33,978 nt of DNA from Nitrospiraceae bacterium (GCA_003599425.1 QZKC01000048.1:1-33978); one strand, 5' to 3'. Counted from the first letter of the stretch, positions 9,749 to 18,560 are shown. The notes: generated by a model from the letters alone, not told the origin. Made by a program: numbers and translations.

Positions 9749-10885
9749 TCAAGATGCTGCTCCAGACAACGATTTAAGATTTACCCGCGCCTCCTGATAA
9801 TCAGGTTTCACCTGCAAAGCTTTCATAAAATATCTCCGCGCATCTCCGATATTTCCCCTCTGTAAGCTGACCACTCCGAGATTGTTCAGTGCATCAGCAT
9901 TCTGCGGATCAACAGTAAGGGCCTTCTCAAAAAAATGTCGCGCGCTGTCATAATTTTCAAATCCGAAGCATATCTCACCAGCTTCAACAAGCATCTCTGG
10001 GGAAGATGCTTCTTTATGAACCCTGGCAAGTAATTTTTCCATAGTTGGAATGATACCCTGCATATTGTTCAAGATATTACCTGTATGCTGATTTTGCTGT
10101 TCAGCCTGTCTAAGCCTTGATTCAAGCTCAAATATATGAGATTCCCGGCTCTCTTCAAACCTCTTTATTATTTCATGCTGAAAGACAGAAAAATTATTCT
10201 TTATGAATATTTGCTGATCATGTTTTATCATTTTTATTTGTTTATGCCGCTCGACAAAATAATGCTCTACTTCCTGAGCGCTATCGAAGAACTTTATCGC
10301 AGCATCTGATCTCTGTCTCAGCATGAACTCGTGAACGAAATAATTACTGCCATAAGCTTCATTGAATTTTTCCCTACTGGCCAGCTCTCTATTTACAAGG
10401 AAACAGCAGTCCGAACATGAAACGATCCGGAAATACCCTTCGCCAGCAGGTTCTCCCCAAAGCTGCAGATTATACATGTCCTGTTCTTCATGGTTCCAGA
10501 AGATCGTGTTCTCAGCGCTTGTGGTCTTATCAACATACTTCACCTGAAAGTTCATAATATCAGGCGGTGCAATGCTAAGCCTGCATAACAGATGTTCAAA
10601 GAAACCCTGGCTGAAAATTATGTCGCTGTGAACGAAAAGGATATATTGACCGTCTGCAATTTCTGAAGCAGCATTATATAAAGCAGCAAGTGATGAAGCT
10701 TTCTTATCAAAAGATATAACCTTTTCTATTCCTTCTTTCCCTGCCGCCTCTGCCGAGCTGTCGTTTGAGCAGTTGTCCGCAAATATAATTTCAAGATATT
10801 CCTTCCACTTTTTATCAATGGATCCCAATAACCTTTTAAGATAAAGGCGCTCATTGTCATTTATTATCACTATGGATACTTTCAT
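9749..10885 (-). CDS. GT2 glycosyltransferase fused to TPR
   Basis: A 378-residue protein. The N-terminal GT2 fold runs from KVSIVIINDNE through FADNCSNDSS to the DxD-like FVHSDIIF strand. A predicted coiled coil follows (FELESRLRQAEQQNQ) and then at least two TPR units (ARHFFEKALTVDPQNADALNNLG and ARRYFMKALQVKPDYQEA). ATG 10885 is chosen rather than an ATG 18 nt upstream because AGGTGA lies just before it, overlapping the stop of the preceding gene. GT2 with C-terminal TPR resembles the layout of protein O-glycosyltransferases that recognise their target through TPRs, so direct action on flagellin is plausible but unproven. Confidence 0.88.
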   Translation of the reverse strand: MKVSIVIINDNERLYLKRLLGSIDKKWKEYLEIIFADNCSNDSSAEAAGKEGIEKVISFDKKASSLAALYNAASEIADGQYILFVHSDIIFSQGFFEHLLCRLSIAPPDIMNFQVKYVDKTTSAENTIFWNHEEQDMYNLQLWGEPAGEGYFRIVSCSDCCFLVNRELASREKFNEAYGSNYFVHEFMLRQRSDAAIKFFDSAQEVEHYFVERHKQIKMIKHDQQIFIKNNFSVFQHEIIKRFEESRESHIFELESRLRQAEQQNQHTGNILNNMQGIIPTMEKLLARVHKEASSPEMLVEAGEICFGFENYDSARHFFEKALTVDPQNADALNNLGVVSLQRGNIGDARRYFMKALQVKPDYQEARVNLKSLSGAAS

Positions 10886-10893
10886 GGTTTCAC

Positions 10894-13800
10894 CTATAAG
10901 CATTCAATAAGGTCCATAGCTCTTTCCAGTGATTTTCCATCCATTTTGTGCGCAACATAGGCGACGGCCTCTCTTCTTGCTTTTTTTGTACCATCTGGAT
11001 TTTCGACAAGCAGTCTGAAGGCCTTTTGAATTTCGTCCTCCGTATAAGCCCCATATGCTGACTGCATCCTGACAAAAGGGTAAAAGTCTTTATCATCTGA
11101 GAGATTAATAAGCATGAGAGGCTTGTCGAGAATCAATGCGTCGATTGCGGTAGTTGAAAAGAACGTAATTACTCCATCAGATACAGCTATCAGCGATTCC
11201 GTATCATGATACTTTATGACCCTTGCATTGAAGGTGCCAACCTTTTCCGCTATGGCCTGAACATCAGATATTTCCTGTGAAGGATGTATCTGGAATAATA
11301 ACTGTACATCGGGATAAAACGCCGCAGATTTGCAGGTCTGGATTATTGCTGTTTCAATCTCCTCAGACGAAGGGCAGTTTCCCGGCCCCTGACCCTGAGT
11401 AGTAAATAAAATGATTTTATGCCCCGGATTAACCCCAACTTTCGCGCATATGTCCTTCCTGTCGGGCTTAAGGGCAAGCGTCCTGTCAAAAACAGGTCCT
11501 CCGGTGACTGTTACTTTGCTGGGTGATGTCCCGTTCTCTACCAGGAAATCCCTTGTAAAATCACCCCACGCCGCAAAGCAGTCCCCCTCAAACGGAGCAA
11601 AAGCATGGAGTGAATATTTATTAGGTGTTCCATGCTGGACGATCAGGGTTTTTATCCCGAGTTCCTTGCAATGATGGACTGCATTTCTCAAAATATAATT
11701 CACTTCTATTGCCATGAAAAGGTCCGGTTTTACAGTATCGATGGCGTTCATAAGCGGCTCCAGACCCCATGCAAGATCGAAATCCTTTGTCCGTTTCCTT
11801 TGGGTATAATCATCAAATTTTTGGTACCGTATGCCGTATCTGTCAGCCAGTTCCCACTCCTCTTTGGTCAGAAGCAATACGTTAAGGTCTATATCAGGGC
11901 GTTTTTCCAGCTCGCGGATCACAGGGATCATCTTCTTTAAATGTCTCTGCAAATACGAAACGAACAGTATCTTTTTTACCTTTATATTCTTCTTGCTCAC
12001 ATCTTTTTTGCAGACTAAAACATAAAAGTCAGCAGATGTCTTTCTCGCATCGATAATCCTGAAGCCGGCGTTTGCCATGACCAGCTTTAAGGTCTTCGGC
12101 GTAAAATAAAAGTTATGCGCAATCTGAAAAGTTACTTCGTCTTTTGGCAGAGACTCAATATTATTTATTGCCGGCACTTCGACAAAGAACCACCCATTAT
12201 CTTTTATAAGTTTACGAACAACTGAGAGGGACGCTGACAGGTCGCTCACATGTTCAAGGACATGCCACATGGTTACAACATCATATTGCGGAGTCCGGGG
12301 AATCATCTCAAGGGTTCCAGGGAAGACTTCAATTCCCTCATTTTCCCTAACATATTTTGCATAGTTTGGTTCGATCTCAGCTCCCCTGATATTATTAAAT
12401 CCATTCCTCCTCAACAGCGATAAAAATGTTCCCCCTCCACAGCCTATATCCAGCAAAGAGGCATTTCCCGAATCTATGACATGCTCTTTTATTAAATCCA
12501 TCCTTGATAGCGAGGCTGGCATTCTGACATTATGAAATTTTTCATCAGGAATGTTAGGGCATTCGTACAGCTTTCGGTAATTTTCACTGTACAGTCTTTC
12601 ATGCTCCTTACCCCGGACAATGGGAGAGAGATATATAAGGTCACATACCCTGCAGCGCACTACATCTCTATAAATTTCATATCTGTTTGTCCTCGTATAA
12701 AGATCAGACTCATTATCGCAAAAAGGGCATTTTTCATAGGTAACATCGAGAAGCGCGAGAACCTTTCTGTTGAAATTCATGAAATCCGCACTCTTTTGCC
12801 TGTACATATCGCAGTGTCGAATCATGTATTCATGCTTTTCATTTAGAAGTCTTTCCACGATCCGGATCATCCTGTCACCGTTGATCTGAATCTCATTCCG
12901 TGCATCTAAAATGTACTGTGGTTCCCCTATGTCTTCAATGAAATATCTGTTTTTCCTATGGCTTCCGATAGGAATAAACGGAACATGCTGGCCGAAGGAG
13001 ACAATATTAGCATGGCCTCTCATCCCGAGGACAAGGTCCATCTTTTTATAAATGCCGGCAAGCGCCTTGGCCCTTTCAGACTCAGCCGGATAGAGAAAAG
13101 GTACCTCTTCATCTGTTACAAAAAGTCCTTCACCCAGCCCATCTCTGAGTTTTCTGATGATCCCCCGGTCGAAATCGCCTCCCATGTGGCCAACATAAAT
13201 AATCTGTGCATTCTTTATATCTCGCAGGTATTTCAGCAAATAGATCAGATCCTTAATGAACGCATCCCTGTTTTCTTCCCATGGATCAGGGAAAGATTGA
13301 TTCTCTCTGTCTGTAGTCCAGTTGACAGCAACCTTCAGCCTGTCCTCTTTCAGGCCCGGAATTATGACATCTTTTGATTCAAGGAACATTCCGCTGTCAG
13401 GAATTACCTCTATCTTCCTCCCATCGCAGCCTCTGTTGATCAGTTCTCTCTTTGTTCCGGCGTTTCTTACCGAAAACAGTGTCGCCTTTTCTACGGTTTT
13501 TACGAGGTGCTTATTGGTGATCGGCAGAAAGTCGTTATTGTCATATTCAAATTTATTGAATCCAACACCGTATACAACAAAGGGTACTTTTATCTTATCT
13601 ATGAGATCAAAGTCTATATTGAACTGCCATCCGGATGTGCTCCCGTCCTGAGGTCGATAGAAAACCAATCCACCCCCACCAAGCAGAAAAAGGTCGGCCT
13701 CCCGGTTCATCTCTGAGATGACATCCTTGGTAAATGTTGTTTTCTGGCAGTTTATATATTTAAATTCCAGATGATGCTCAGATAAAGCTCTGAGATTGTC

Positions 13801-13896
13801 GGCAATAGACTGTTGAATGATATTGTCACCAAAATTGCCTGACCACGCACCCGCATGCCAGATAAGTTTTTTCTGATTCTTTGCTCTATTATTCAT
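10894..13896 (-). CDS. Three-domain protein: pyruvyltransferase-like + methyltransferase + GT-B-like
   Basis: About 1,000 residues with three recognisable parts. Residues about 10-375 match the polysaccharide pyruvyltransferase family (WHAGAWSGNFGDNIIQQS, LLGGGGLVFYRP, GMRGHANIVSFG). Residues about 385-610 are a class I SAM methyltransferase with a preceding zinc ribbon (CPFC...CRVC), SAM motif LLDIGCGGGTFL and MWHVLEHV. Residues about 630-1000 are a GT-B-like domain resembling UDP-GlcNAc 2-epimerase or CDP-glycerol transferases (KTLIVQHGTPNKY, GGPVFDR, DGVITFFSTTAIDALILDKP). ATG 13896 lies 7 nt after the upstream stop; an earlier in-frame ATG at 13947 would overlap that gene by 44 nt. The fusion would let one polypeptide pyruvylate, methylate and extend a glycan, which is inference. 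Confidence 0.85.
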   Translation of the reverse strand: MNNRAKNQKKLIWHAGAWSGNFGDNIIQQSIADNLRALSEHHLEFKYINCQKTTFTKDVISEMNREADLFLLGGGGLVFYRPQDGSTSGWQFNIDFDLIDKIKVPFVVYGVGFNKFEYDNNDFLPITNKHLVKTVEKATLFSVRNAGTKRELINRGCDGRKIEVIPDSGMFLESKDVIIPGLKEDRLKVAVNWTTDRENQSFPDPWEENRDAFIKDLIYLLKYLRDIKNAQIIYVGHMGGDFDRGIIRKLRDGLGEGLFVTDEEVPFLYPAESERAKALAGIYKKMDLVLGMRGHANIVSFGQHVPFIPIGSHRKNRYFIEDIGEPQYILDARNEIQINGDRMIRIVERLLNEKHEYMIRHCDMYRQKSADFMNFNRKVLALLDVTYEKCPFCDNESDLYTRTNRYEIYRDVVRCRVCDLIYLSPIVRGKEHERLYSENYRKLYECPNIPDEKFHNVRMPASLSRMDLIKEHVIDSGNASLLDIGCGGGTFLSLLRRNGFNNIRGAEIEPNYAKYVRENEGIEVFPGTLEMIPRTPQYDVVTMWHVLEHVSDLSASLSVVRKLIKDNGWFFVEVPAINNIESLPKDEVTFQIAHNFYFTPKTLKLVMANAGFRIIDARKTSADFYVLVCKKDVSKKNIKVKKILFVSYLQRHLKKMIPVIRELEKRPDIDLNVLLLTKEEWELADRYGIRYQKFDDYTQRKRTKDFDLAWGLEPLMNAIDTVKPDLFMAIEVNYILRNAVHHCKELGIKTLIVQHGTPNKYSLHAFAPFEGDCFAAWGDFTRDFLVENGTSPSKVTVTGGPVFDRTLALKPDRKDICAKVGVNPGHKIILFTTQGQGPGNCPSSEEIETAIIQTCKSAAFYPDVQLLFQIHPSQEISDVQAIAEKVGTFNARVIKYHDTESLIAVSDGVITFFSTTAIDALILDKPLMLINLSDDKDFYPFVRMQSAYGAYTEDEIQKAFRLLVENPDGTKKARREAVAYVAHKMDGKSLERAMDLIECL

Positions 13897-13903
13897 TGTC
13901 CGG

Positions 13904-15889
13904 TTACGCTTTGACACGTCTGCTTTCACATGCGGACATGTTAACAAAAGAGTATTTAAAGCAGCTTTTGCACAATTCAGGCATTTTATTCTTGTTTTTT
14001 CGTTTCAGATTTTTTCTCATGACTTTAAGCAAATGTGCTTTATAGTAAATATCCAAAAGAGTCTTCTCCATGATATTCCCGAGTTTCAATCTGCCGTCAA
14101 CATCTCTGCAGCATGCCGTAACATCGCCGTTATGGTAAACACCCATTGTAGTCCATGGGTATTTGCATTCATAAAAATAATCAGCATCTTCAACATCGTG
14201 CCTGTCCATTTCAGGAACAGGTTTCATAGAGTACATATGAGTTATCCTGCAATTGTCCACGCGGGGCTCCCAGAACTCAAGAAATTTATCATGCTGGCTT
14301 TTATTGAATACAGTGCCGATCATTTGAATCCTGATCTCAGGATATTCAGTCCTTAAGTCTTTTTTCATAGCGATCAGATCAGTAATGGTTTTGTTTATTT
14401 CATGGATACTTTTAACGCCTGGACGATGTTTTTTATAAATGAAGTCGTCATCAAAACTGTCAACTGAAAAGATGATCTGATCCAGCTTTAGATCCATAAG
14501 TTCTTTCATCAATCTTTCATGCAATAAGATACCATTGGTGTTAAAGCCAACTTTTAAGTTATTAGCTTTTGCTATTTTGACGAACTCTGTAAATTCGGGG
14601 TGCATCAACGCCTCCCCCCATAATGTAAACCGCACCATAGGGATGCCCCATGCCACCAACTGTTCAATTACACGCGAGAAAATTCCTTTCGTCATGTATC
14701 CCTTCCCCCTGACAGAACTGCGAAGCTCGCACATGCTGCACTTCACTGAACAGTGATTCGTCAATTCAACCTGAATATACTTTGGCCTTCCTGGAGTGCA
14801 GACCGAGAAGTCTTCATGAATCATATGGTTTATGAAGGCCTCAAGGGGTTGCGAAAGAAGCTTCCAGACAATTATGTCATCTCCTGAATCAGTATAATGA
14901 ATACCATCATTCGAAACCTTTTTATATTCATTGCCTTCCAGTGCACGATTCAGGTCCACATAATACAAATCATGCTCTTTCACGATCTGTTCCGATATCT
15001 CATTAAATTTACGAATATCACCTAAAAAACCTGGCCTGATATATTCAGAACTTTCAGATGTATTCAGGCATCCCATGAAAACAATATGTTCTGTAATGCT
15101 CTTCAGAAAAGTTAATTCCCGGTTCAGGTCCTTGATATATTCATCCTGAGAACTCCATGTGTTTTTGCCGAATATTTCATGAATTGTTCTCCTGTTGCGG
15201 ACCAATAATTCCCTTATGTCGTTTACAAACTCAGGATACCCGGCAGCACATGAATCCAGCCATTCAAACATAGTTTTTGGAAGGGACCTTGGAATGAATT
15301 CACACAGGTTCAGATTTACAATGATTACATCCGGGTAAAAACTTAGGATCTCGTCATAACTGAACTTCAAGGACTTAAGCATATAGTTTGGATAGGCTAT
15401 GGTTTTCATATTGAAATCTATATTTGAAAATCTTCCGCATAGCAGGTCCTTTAATTTGTGTTCCAGACATGACTTCTTGTTTTCCCAGGTCCTTGGCAAC
15501 ACGCGGGAGTCGCCCAATATCAATATATTTATTTGTCCCTGGATATTATGTTCACCATTCACCCCGCCATTTGGTTTATGATTGTTTTTCCCATGACCTG
15601 TTTTATTTCCTAATGCCTGCAATGCATTATAATTCTCGACAGCTTCTTTAAGGCACATCCCCTCTTTTATAAGAAAACGCAATATATCTTCTGCTTCTTC
15701 GAATTGCTCTCTGTAAATATGTACAACCGCCGTGTTATTTAAAAGCACACCCTTAAAAGCATTAATCTTGTCGAGTATGTCCTTGAAATAATTTTGCGCC
15801 TCCTCCATACTTCCGACATGGACCAGATCTTCCCCTGCTCCTATTATCCCTTCCATCGCTGAAGATAATTCTTTTAATCTGTCCAACAT
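13904..15889 (-). CDS. TPR + SGNH-hydrolase + radical SAM/SPASM fusion
   Basis: A 661-residue protein with three parts. Residues about 1-95 are helical and TPR-like. Residues 119-355 are an SGNH/GDSL-type domain with ILILGDSR (candidate nucleophile S128) and NDGIHYTDSG (D328, H331), a pair typical of O-acetyl- or acyl-handling esterases. Residues 370-661 are a radical SAM domain with C380, C384 and C387 (HCSVKCSMC), a TLWGEAL motif in place of GGEP, and a SPASM-like end (CCRDVDG, LCKSC). It is the first gene of the glycosylation operon. The ATG at 15889 has only a weak ribosome site. A CTG at 15928, in frame and 5 nt after a perfect AGGAGG, could be the true start and would add 13 residues. 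Confidence 0.85.
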   Translation of the reverse strand: MLDRLKELSSAMEGIIGAGEDLVHVGSMEEAQNYFKDILDKINAFKGVLLNNTAVVHIYREQFEEAEDILRFLIKEGMCLKEAVENYNALQALGNKTGHGKNNHKPNGGVNGEHNIQGQINILILGDSRVLPRTWENKKSCLEHKLKDLLCGRFSNIDFNMKTIAYPNYMLKSLKFSYDEILSFYPDVIIVNLNLCEFIPRSLPKTMFEWLDSCAAGYPEFVNDIRELLVRNRRTIHEIFGKNTWSSQDEYIKDLNRELTFLKSITEHIVFMGCLNTSESSEYIRPGFLGDIRKFNEISEQIVKEHDLYYVDLNRALEGNEYKKVSNDGIHYTDSGDDIIVWKLLSQPLEAFINHMIHEDFSVCTPGRPKYIQVELTNHCSVKCSMCELRSSVRGKGYMTKGIFSRVIEQLVAWGIPMVRFTLWGEALMHPEFTEFVKIAKANNLKVGFNTNGILLHERLMKELMDLKLDQIIFSVDSFDDDFIYKKHRPGVKSIHEINKTITDLIAMKKDLRTEYPEIRIQMIGTVFNKSQHDKFLEFWEPRVDNCRITHMYSMKPVPEMDRHDVEDADYFYECKYPWTTMGVYHNGDVTACCRDVDGRLKLGNIMEKTLLDIYYKAHLLKVMRKNLKRKNKNKMPELCKSCFKYSFVNMSACESRRVKA

Positions 15890-15925
15890 GCCGATCTGCT
15901 TATCGCCTGATTCAGTTGTGCCTTT

Positions 15926-15940
15926 CAGATTTACCTCCTG
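15926..15940 (-). promoter_or_regulatory. Strong ribosome binding site paired with a possible CTG start
   Basis: On the minus strand AGGAGG is followed by TAAAT and then CTG (15928-15926), in frame with the TPR-SGNH-radical SAM gene 13 codons before its first ATG. An in-frame TGA sits five codons before the CTG, and no ATG, GTG or TTG lies between. A ribosome site this good would otherwise serve no start codon, apart from a 12-codon ATG frame that begins before it. Confidence 0.4.
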
Positions 15941-16064
15941 ATTTCATGCAACGTTGCCTAATTTGAAACCCAGCAAATATATGTTTGCCCTTTAATCATC
16001 TTCAAAAAAATTTGCTTGATCTCCAAAAATAAATTACGTCACACAACAAAACATTGAGGTTTGA

Positions 16065-16079
16065 GCAAAATTTGTGCCT
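16065..16079 (-). promoter_or_regulatory. Sigma-54 (RpoN) -24/-12 promoter of the glycosylation operon
   Basis: The minus strand reads AGGCAC-AAATT-TTGC against the consensus TGGCAC-N5-TTGC. The invariant GG and GC are present with exact spacing; only the first base deviates. It points at the TPR-SGNH-radical SAM gene. Similar elements precede fliS copy 1 and the GT4 gene, which supports a shared flagellar RpoN regulon. Confidence 0.65.
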
Positions 16080-16317
16080 TATACGTGAGGTGATCGAATT
16101 TTGTGAGAGGGCATTTATCTTCAATGAGAACTCAACAGAAGAATTTCTTTAATTTTATTTATATTTCATTTAGTTAGGCATATATATTGATAAGTTACAT
16201 GAGTAAATATGAAAGTATTTTATTATTGGCCTCCTCAGCTATATTTGTGATGCCATTTTAAATATCAACGCAACCTGTCAATTTTTTGAGCTCTAATAGT
16301 GTTCGATATCAGGATAC

Positions 16318-16683
16318 TTATACTTTCCCGGCCTCCTGCATCTCCTTCCAGCCGCTTCTTAATATCTGGATAACCTTTTCAGCATCATCAATGGCAATCA
16401 TATCACCTTGTGTTCCAGCCTTATGAAGATTGCTGAGGACATAGTCATACAGACTCCTGAGATTCCGTGACACGTCTCCTCCTTCCACGTTCACAGAATT
16501 TGACAGTTCTTTTATTATTGCGGTGGTTTTCCCAAGATATAGCGACGTGCCGGTCGAATCTCCTGCCTCCAGTTTATTCCTCGCTGTTTTTATAAACTTA
16601 ACAGCGCCGTCAAACAGCATGGATACTATCTGTATCCTGTTCATATTGTTTTCGAGCTCCTGTTTGTTCACGGATCCCTCCAT
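16318..16683 (-). CDS. fliS: Flagellar export chaperone FliS, copy 1
   Basis: A 121-residue protein of typical FliS length and helical pattern: a short N-terminal segment, RIQIVSMLFDGAVKFIKTA as helix 1, a central LGKTTAIIKELSNSVN helix, NLRSLYDYVLSNLHKA, and the DAEKVIQILRSGWKEM ending found in FliS proteins. FliS binds the C-terminal helix of newly made flagellin in the cytoplasm and stops it polymerising before export. ATG 16683 is chosen because AAGGAGG precedes it; an upstream ATG at 16740 lies ahead of the predicted promoter and cannot be the usual start. It stands alone between glycosylation genes. The second copy in this window is only moderately similar, so the two may serve different clients or export stages. 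Confidence 0.9.
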   Translation of the reverse strand: MEGSVNKQELENNMNRIQIVSMLFDGAVKFIKTARNKLEAGDSTGTSLYLGKTTAIIKELSNSVNVEGGDVSRNLRSLYDYVLSNLHKAGTQGDMIAIDDAEKVIQILRSGWKEMQEAGKV

Positions 16684-16724
16684 TCTGTCCTCCTTATTAT
16701 GAGAAAATTTGTTATGCAGTAAAA

Positions 16725-16739
16725 GCAATATACGTACCA
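16725..16739 (-). promoter_or_regulatory. Sigma-54 -24/-12 promoter of fliS copy 1
   Basis: The minus strand reads TGGTAC-GTATA-TTGC, one base away from the consensus TGGCAC-N5-TTGC, with GG and GC correctly spaced. The expected start of transcription is near 16714, about 30 nt before the fliS ATG at 16683. This also argues against the longer fliS start at 16740. Confidence 0.7.
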
Positions 16740-16884
16740 TGAAATATTTGTAATTTTTCTGATGTGTTTACAGAAGGTGGAATTAACTTTCAGGAAATTT
16801 TTTCCATCTAAACGATATTTTTTCCTGTTATTGAAACAGCTTAGAAATATACCTGAAGAGTTTATTACTTCTTAGTCCGCAGAG

Positions 16885-18375
16885 TCATATAGACAACCTG
16901 GAATTAATCTGTTTTGTCAGATCAATGGCATGCTTGTTCTCAGAATCAAATAAAAATACTTTCTGGAGTTCTTCCTCTGCTTGAGCCGGCTTCCCCATGT
17001 TCAATAACGTTTCTGCAAGGACAAGGAGAGTTTCTATATTCGCCGGATGATAGCACAGATAATCTCTCAACCTGAGCTCAACATCCTCAAGCTTATTCAA
17101 TTCTCTGCCCATAGCAACGAGGGAATCCAGCATCTCCCTGTTATCAGGGTCTTCCGCAAAGGCGCTGCACGCAAGATGAAAGCCTTTCTCATTGTCTCCT
17201 GCCTCCCAGCATTGCAGTCCTTTTTCATAAAGAGCTCTTATATTCTCACCTCTGGTCCTTCTGGACAGTACCTTTTCAAAAACTCTTTTAAACCTCTCTG
17301 CGGTTTTTCTCGAATCAAATTCCCGTTCTGCTTTGTGCAATGCCTTTATGCTAATCTCTTCCCTTAATTCATTATCTGAAATTAATCTTTTCAAAGCTTC
17401 ACACAGAGAAACATGATCATTCGGCTGGACCAGTAAGCCTGCATCACCCACAACTTCAGGGATAGATCCTGACAGAGTCGATACAACAGGCTTCCTGCAC
17501 GCCATACTTTCAATTAGCACCATACCGAACTGTTCCTGCCAGTTCGGTGATGGTATACTTGGCAAAATAAAAATGTCGGCAATATTGTGCAGCCTGTGGA
17601 TCTCTTCATATGGGTAATTTTCTAAAAACAGAAAACTGTCGGCAATCCCCAGATGTGCAGTCCTTTCATAGAGCAATTTCAGTTCAGGGCCATTGCCTGC
17701 CAGTACAAATCTTATGCCGAATTTCTTTAACTCCCTGTCGCGCAATATTTTTGAAGCTGCATGGACAAGATCATATACCCCTTTTTCCCAGACTATCCTC
17801 CCAATAAAGAGAACAACAATTTCTTCAGTGCTGATATGCAGTCTCTTTCTTTCACTCATCATTGCCTGATCGTCCGGTTGGAATCTATTCAGATCGATCC
17901 CCATCGGTATAACATCTATAAATTCTTCCGGCACTCCCTCGAGAACAAGCGCTTCTTTTGCCCGGCTGGTAACAGCGATGAAATGATCCGCGTTCTCCCG
18001 GACCATTTTTTTTATTTTAAAGATCATTTCATGATCATCGTAATTGAAAGGTATATTTTCCCATTGCAGACAAATTACTTTATTGCCATGTTTGATCTTT
18101 GAATGTATAGCCTGTGCTGAGAACAAATATGAGCTATCTGCAGAAAATATAATTTCCTTGTCCGCAAGATGATCTTCCAGGCCTTCTATCTGTCCAAGAA
18201 GACCTCCACCTGTTCCGGGAAGATGCATTACCGAGAGCTTGATATGAGATGTGTCGTACTTGTGTACTGCCGTAGTATATGCTGTAATGTCGAAGCAGTC
18301 AGAGAGGGGCTCATAATTCTGCATTTCCCATTTATTAAGATTTGCCCCTCTGACTATGGCTAATTTCTTACGCAT
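16885..18375 (-). CDS. GT4 glycosyltransferase with C-terminal TPR-like region
   Basis: A 496-residue protein. The GT-B fold of family GT4 covers residues about 1-375, with IPMGIDLNRFQP at the domain junction, VVLFIGRIVWEKGVYDLV opening the donor-binding domain, and EQFGMVLIESMACRKPVVST as the E-x7-E nucleotide-sugar site. Residues about 385-490 are helical and TPR-like (CWEAGDNEKGFHLACSAFAEDP, LVLAETLLNMGKPAQAEEEL). It sits between the two fliS genes inside the filament block and has its own sigma-54 type promoter, which points to flagellin glycosylation. The TPR-like tail recalls the other enzymes of the island. Confidence 0.9.
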   Translation of the reverse strand: MRKKLAIVRGANLNKWEMQNYEPLSDCFDITAYTTAVHKYDTSHIKLSVMHLPGTGGGLLGQIEGLEDHLADKEIIFSADSSYLFSAQAIHSKIKHGNKVICLQWENIPFNYDDHEMIFKIKKMVRENADHFIAVTSRAKEALVLEGVPEEFIDVIPMGIDLNRFQPDDQAMMSERKRLHISTEEIVVLFIGRIVWEKGVYDLVHAASKILRDRELKKFGIRFVLAGNGPELKLLYERTAHLGIADSFLFLENYPYEEIHRLHNIADIFILPSIPSPNWQEQFGMVLIESMACRKPVVSTLSGSIPEVVGDAGLLVQPNDHVSLCEALKRLISDNELREEISIKALHKAEREFDSRKTAERFKRVFEKVLSRRTRGENIRALYEKGLQCWEAGDNEKGFHLACSAFAEDPDNREMLDSLVAMGRELNKLEDVELRLRDYLCYHPANIETLLVLAETLLNMGKPAQAEEELQKVFLFDSENKHAIDLTKQINSRLSI

Positions 18376-18421
18376 ATTTTATCTTACGTTTTATGGGCCA
18401 GCTCGTGGCACATGAATAGCA

Positions 18422-18439
18422 AGTTATTTTGCAATAACT
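18422..18439 (-). repeat. Inverted repeat over the -12 region of the GT4 promoter
   Basis: AGTTATT and AATAACT are perfect 7-base arms around a 4-base loop. They overlap the -12 element of the sigma-54 type promoter and the predicted start of transcription. It could be an operator, or it may arise from the AT-rich context. Confidence 0.4.
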
Positions 18440-18445
18440 CTGCCA
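18431..18445 (-). promoter_or_regulatory. Sigma-54 -24/-12 promoter of the GT4 gene
   Basis: The minus strand reads TGGCAG-AGTTA-TTGC, one base from the consensus TGGCAC-N5-TTGC with exact GG/GC spacing. Predicted transcription starts near 18420, leaving a leader of about 45 nt before the GT4 ATG at 18375. Confidence 0.7.
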
Positions 18446-18560
18446 ACGCAGGGATAAACAACCTTTCAAGCGTGCGGAGGAATAAAATCCTTCTAACTTA
18501 CTGTTATTATTGAGTAGATTGCTGACTGAAGCAATATGCGATTTTTTGGACTAACGCAGC

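Larger units (their letters stand above)
15890..16317. other. 428-nt AT-rich intergenic region ahead of the glycosylation operon
   Basis: No convincing gene is present. On the minus strand it holds the sigma-54 type promoter at 16065-16079, a long leader of about 125-165 nt to the first gene, and a small inverted repeat (GCAAA-TATATG-TTTGC) near 15974-15989. No rho-independent terminator with a T-run is visible after fliS copy 1, so some read-through from fliS is possible. Confidence 0.6.

Noticed and set aside
15892-15910. GGCGATAA on the minus strand resembling a sigma-28 -10 box
   Set aside because: The nearest TAAA is 22 nt upstream rather than 15, and the site overlaps the probable ribosome region of the gene.
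18406-18420. Sigma-54-like TGGCAC-N5-TAGC on the plus strand
   Set aside because: Good match, but it points into the antisense strand of fliS/fliD with no plus-strand gene downstream. The minus-strand element at 18431-18445 faces a real gene.
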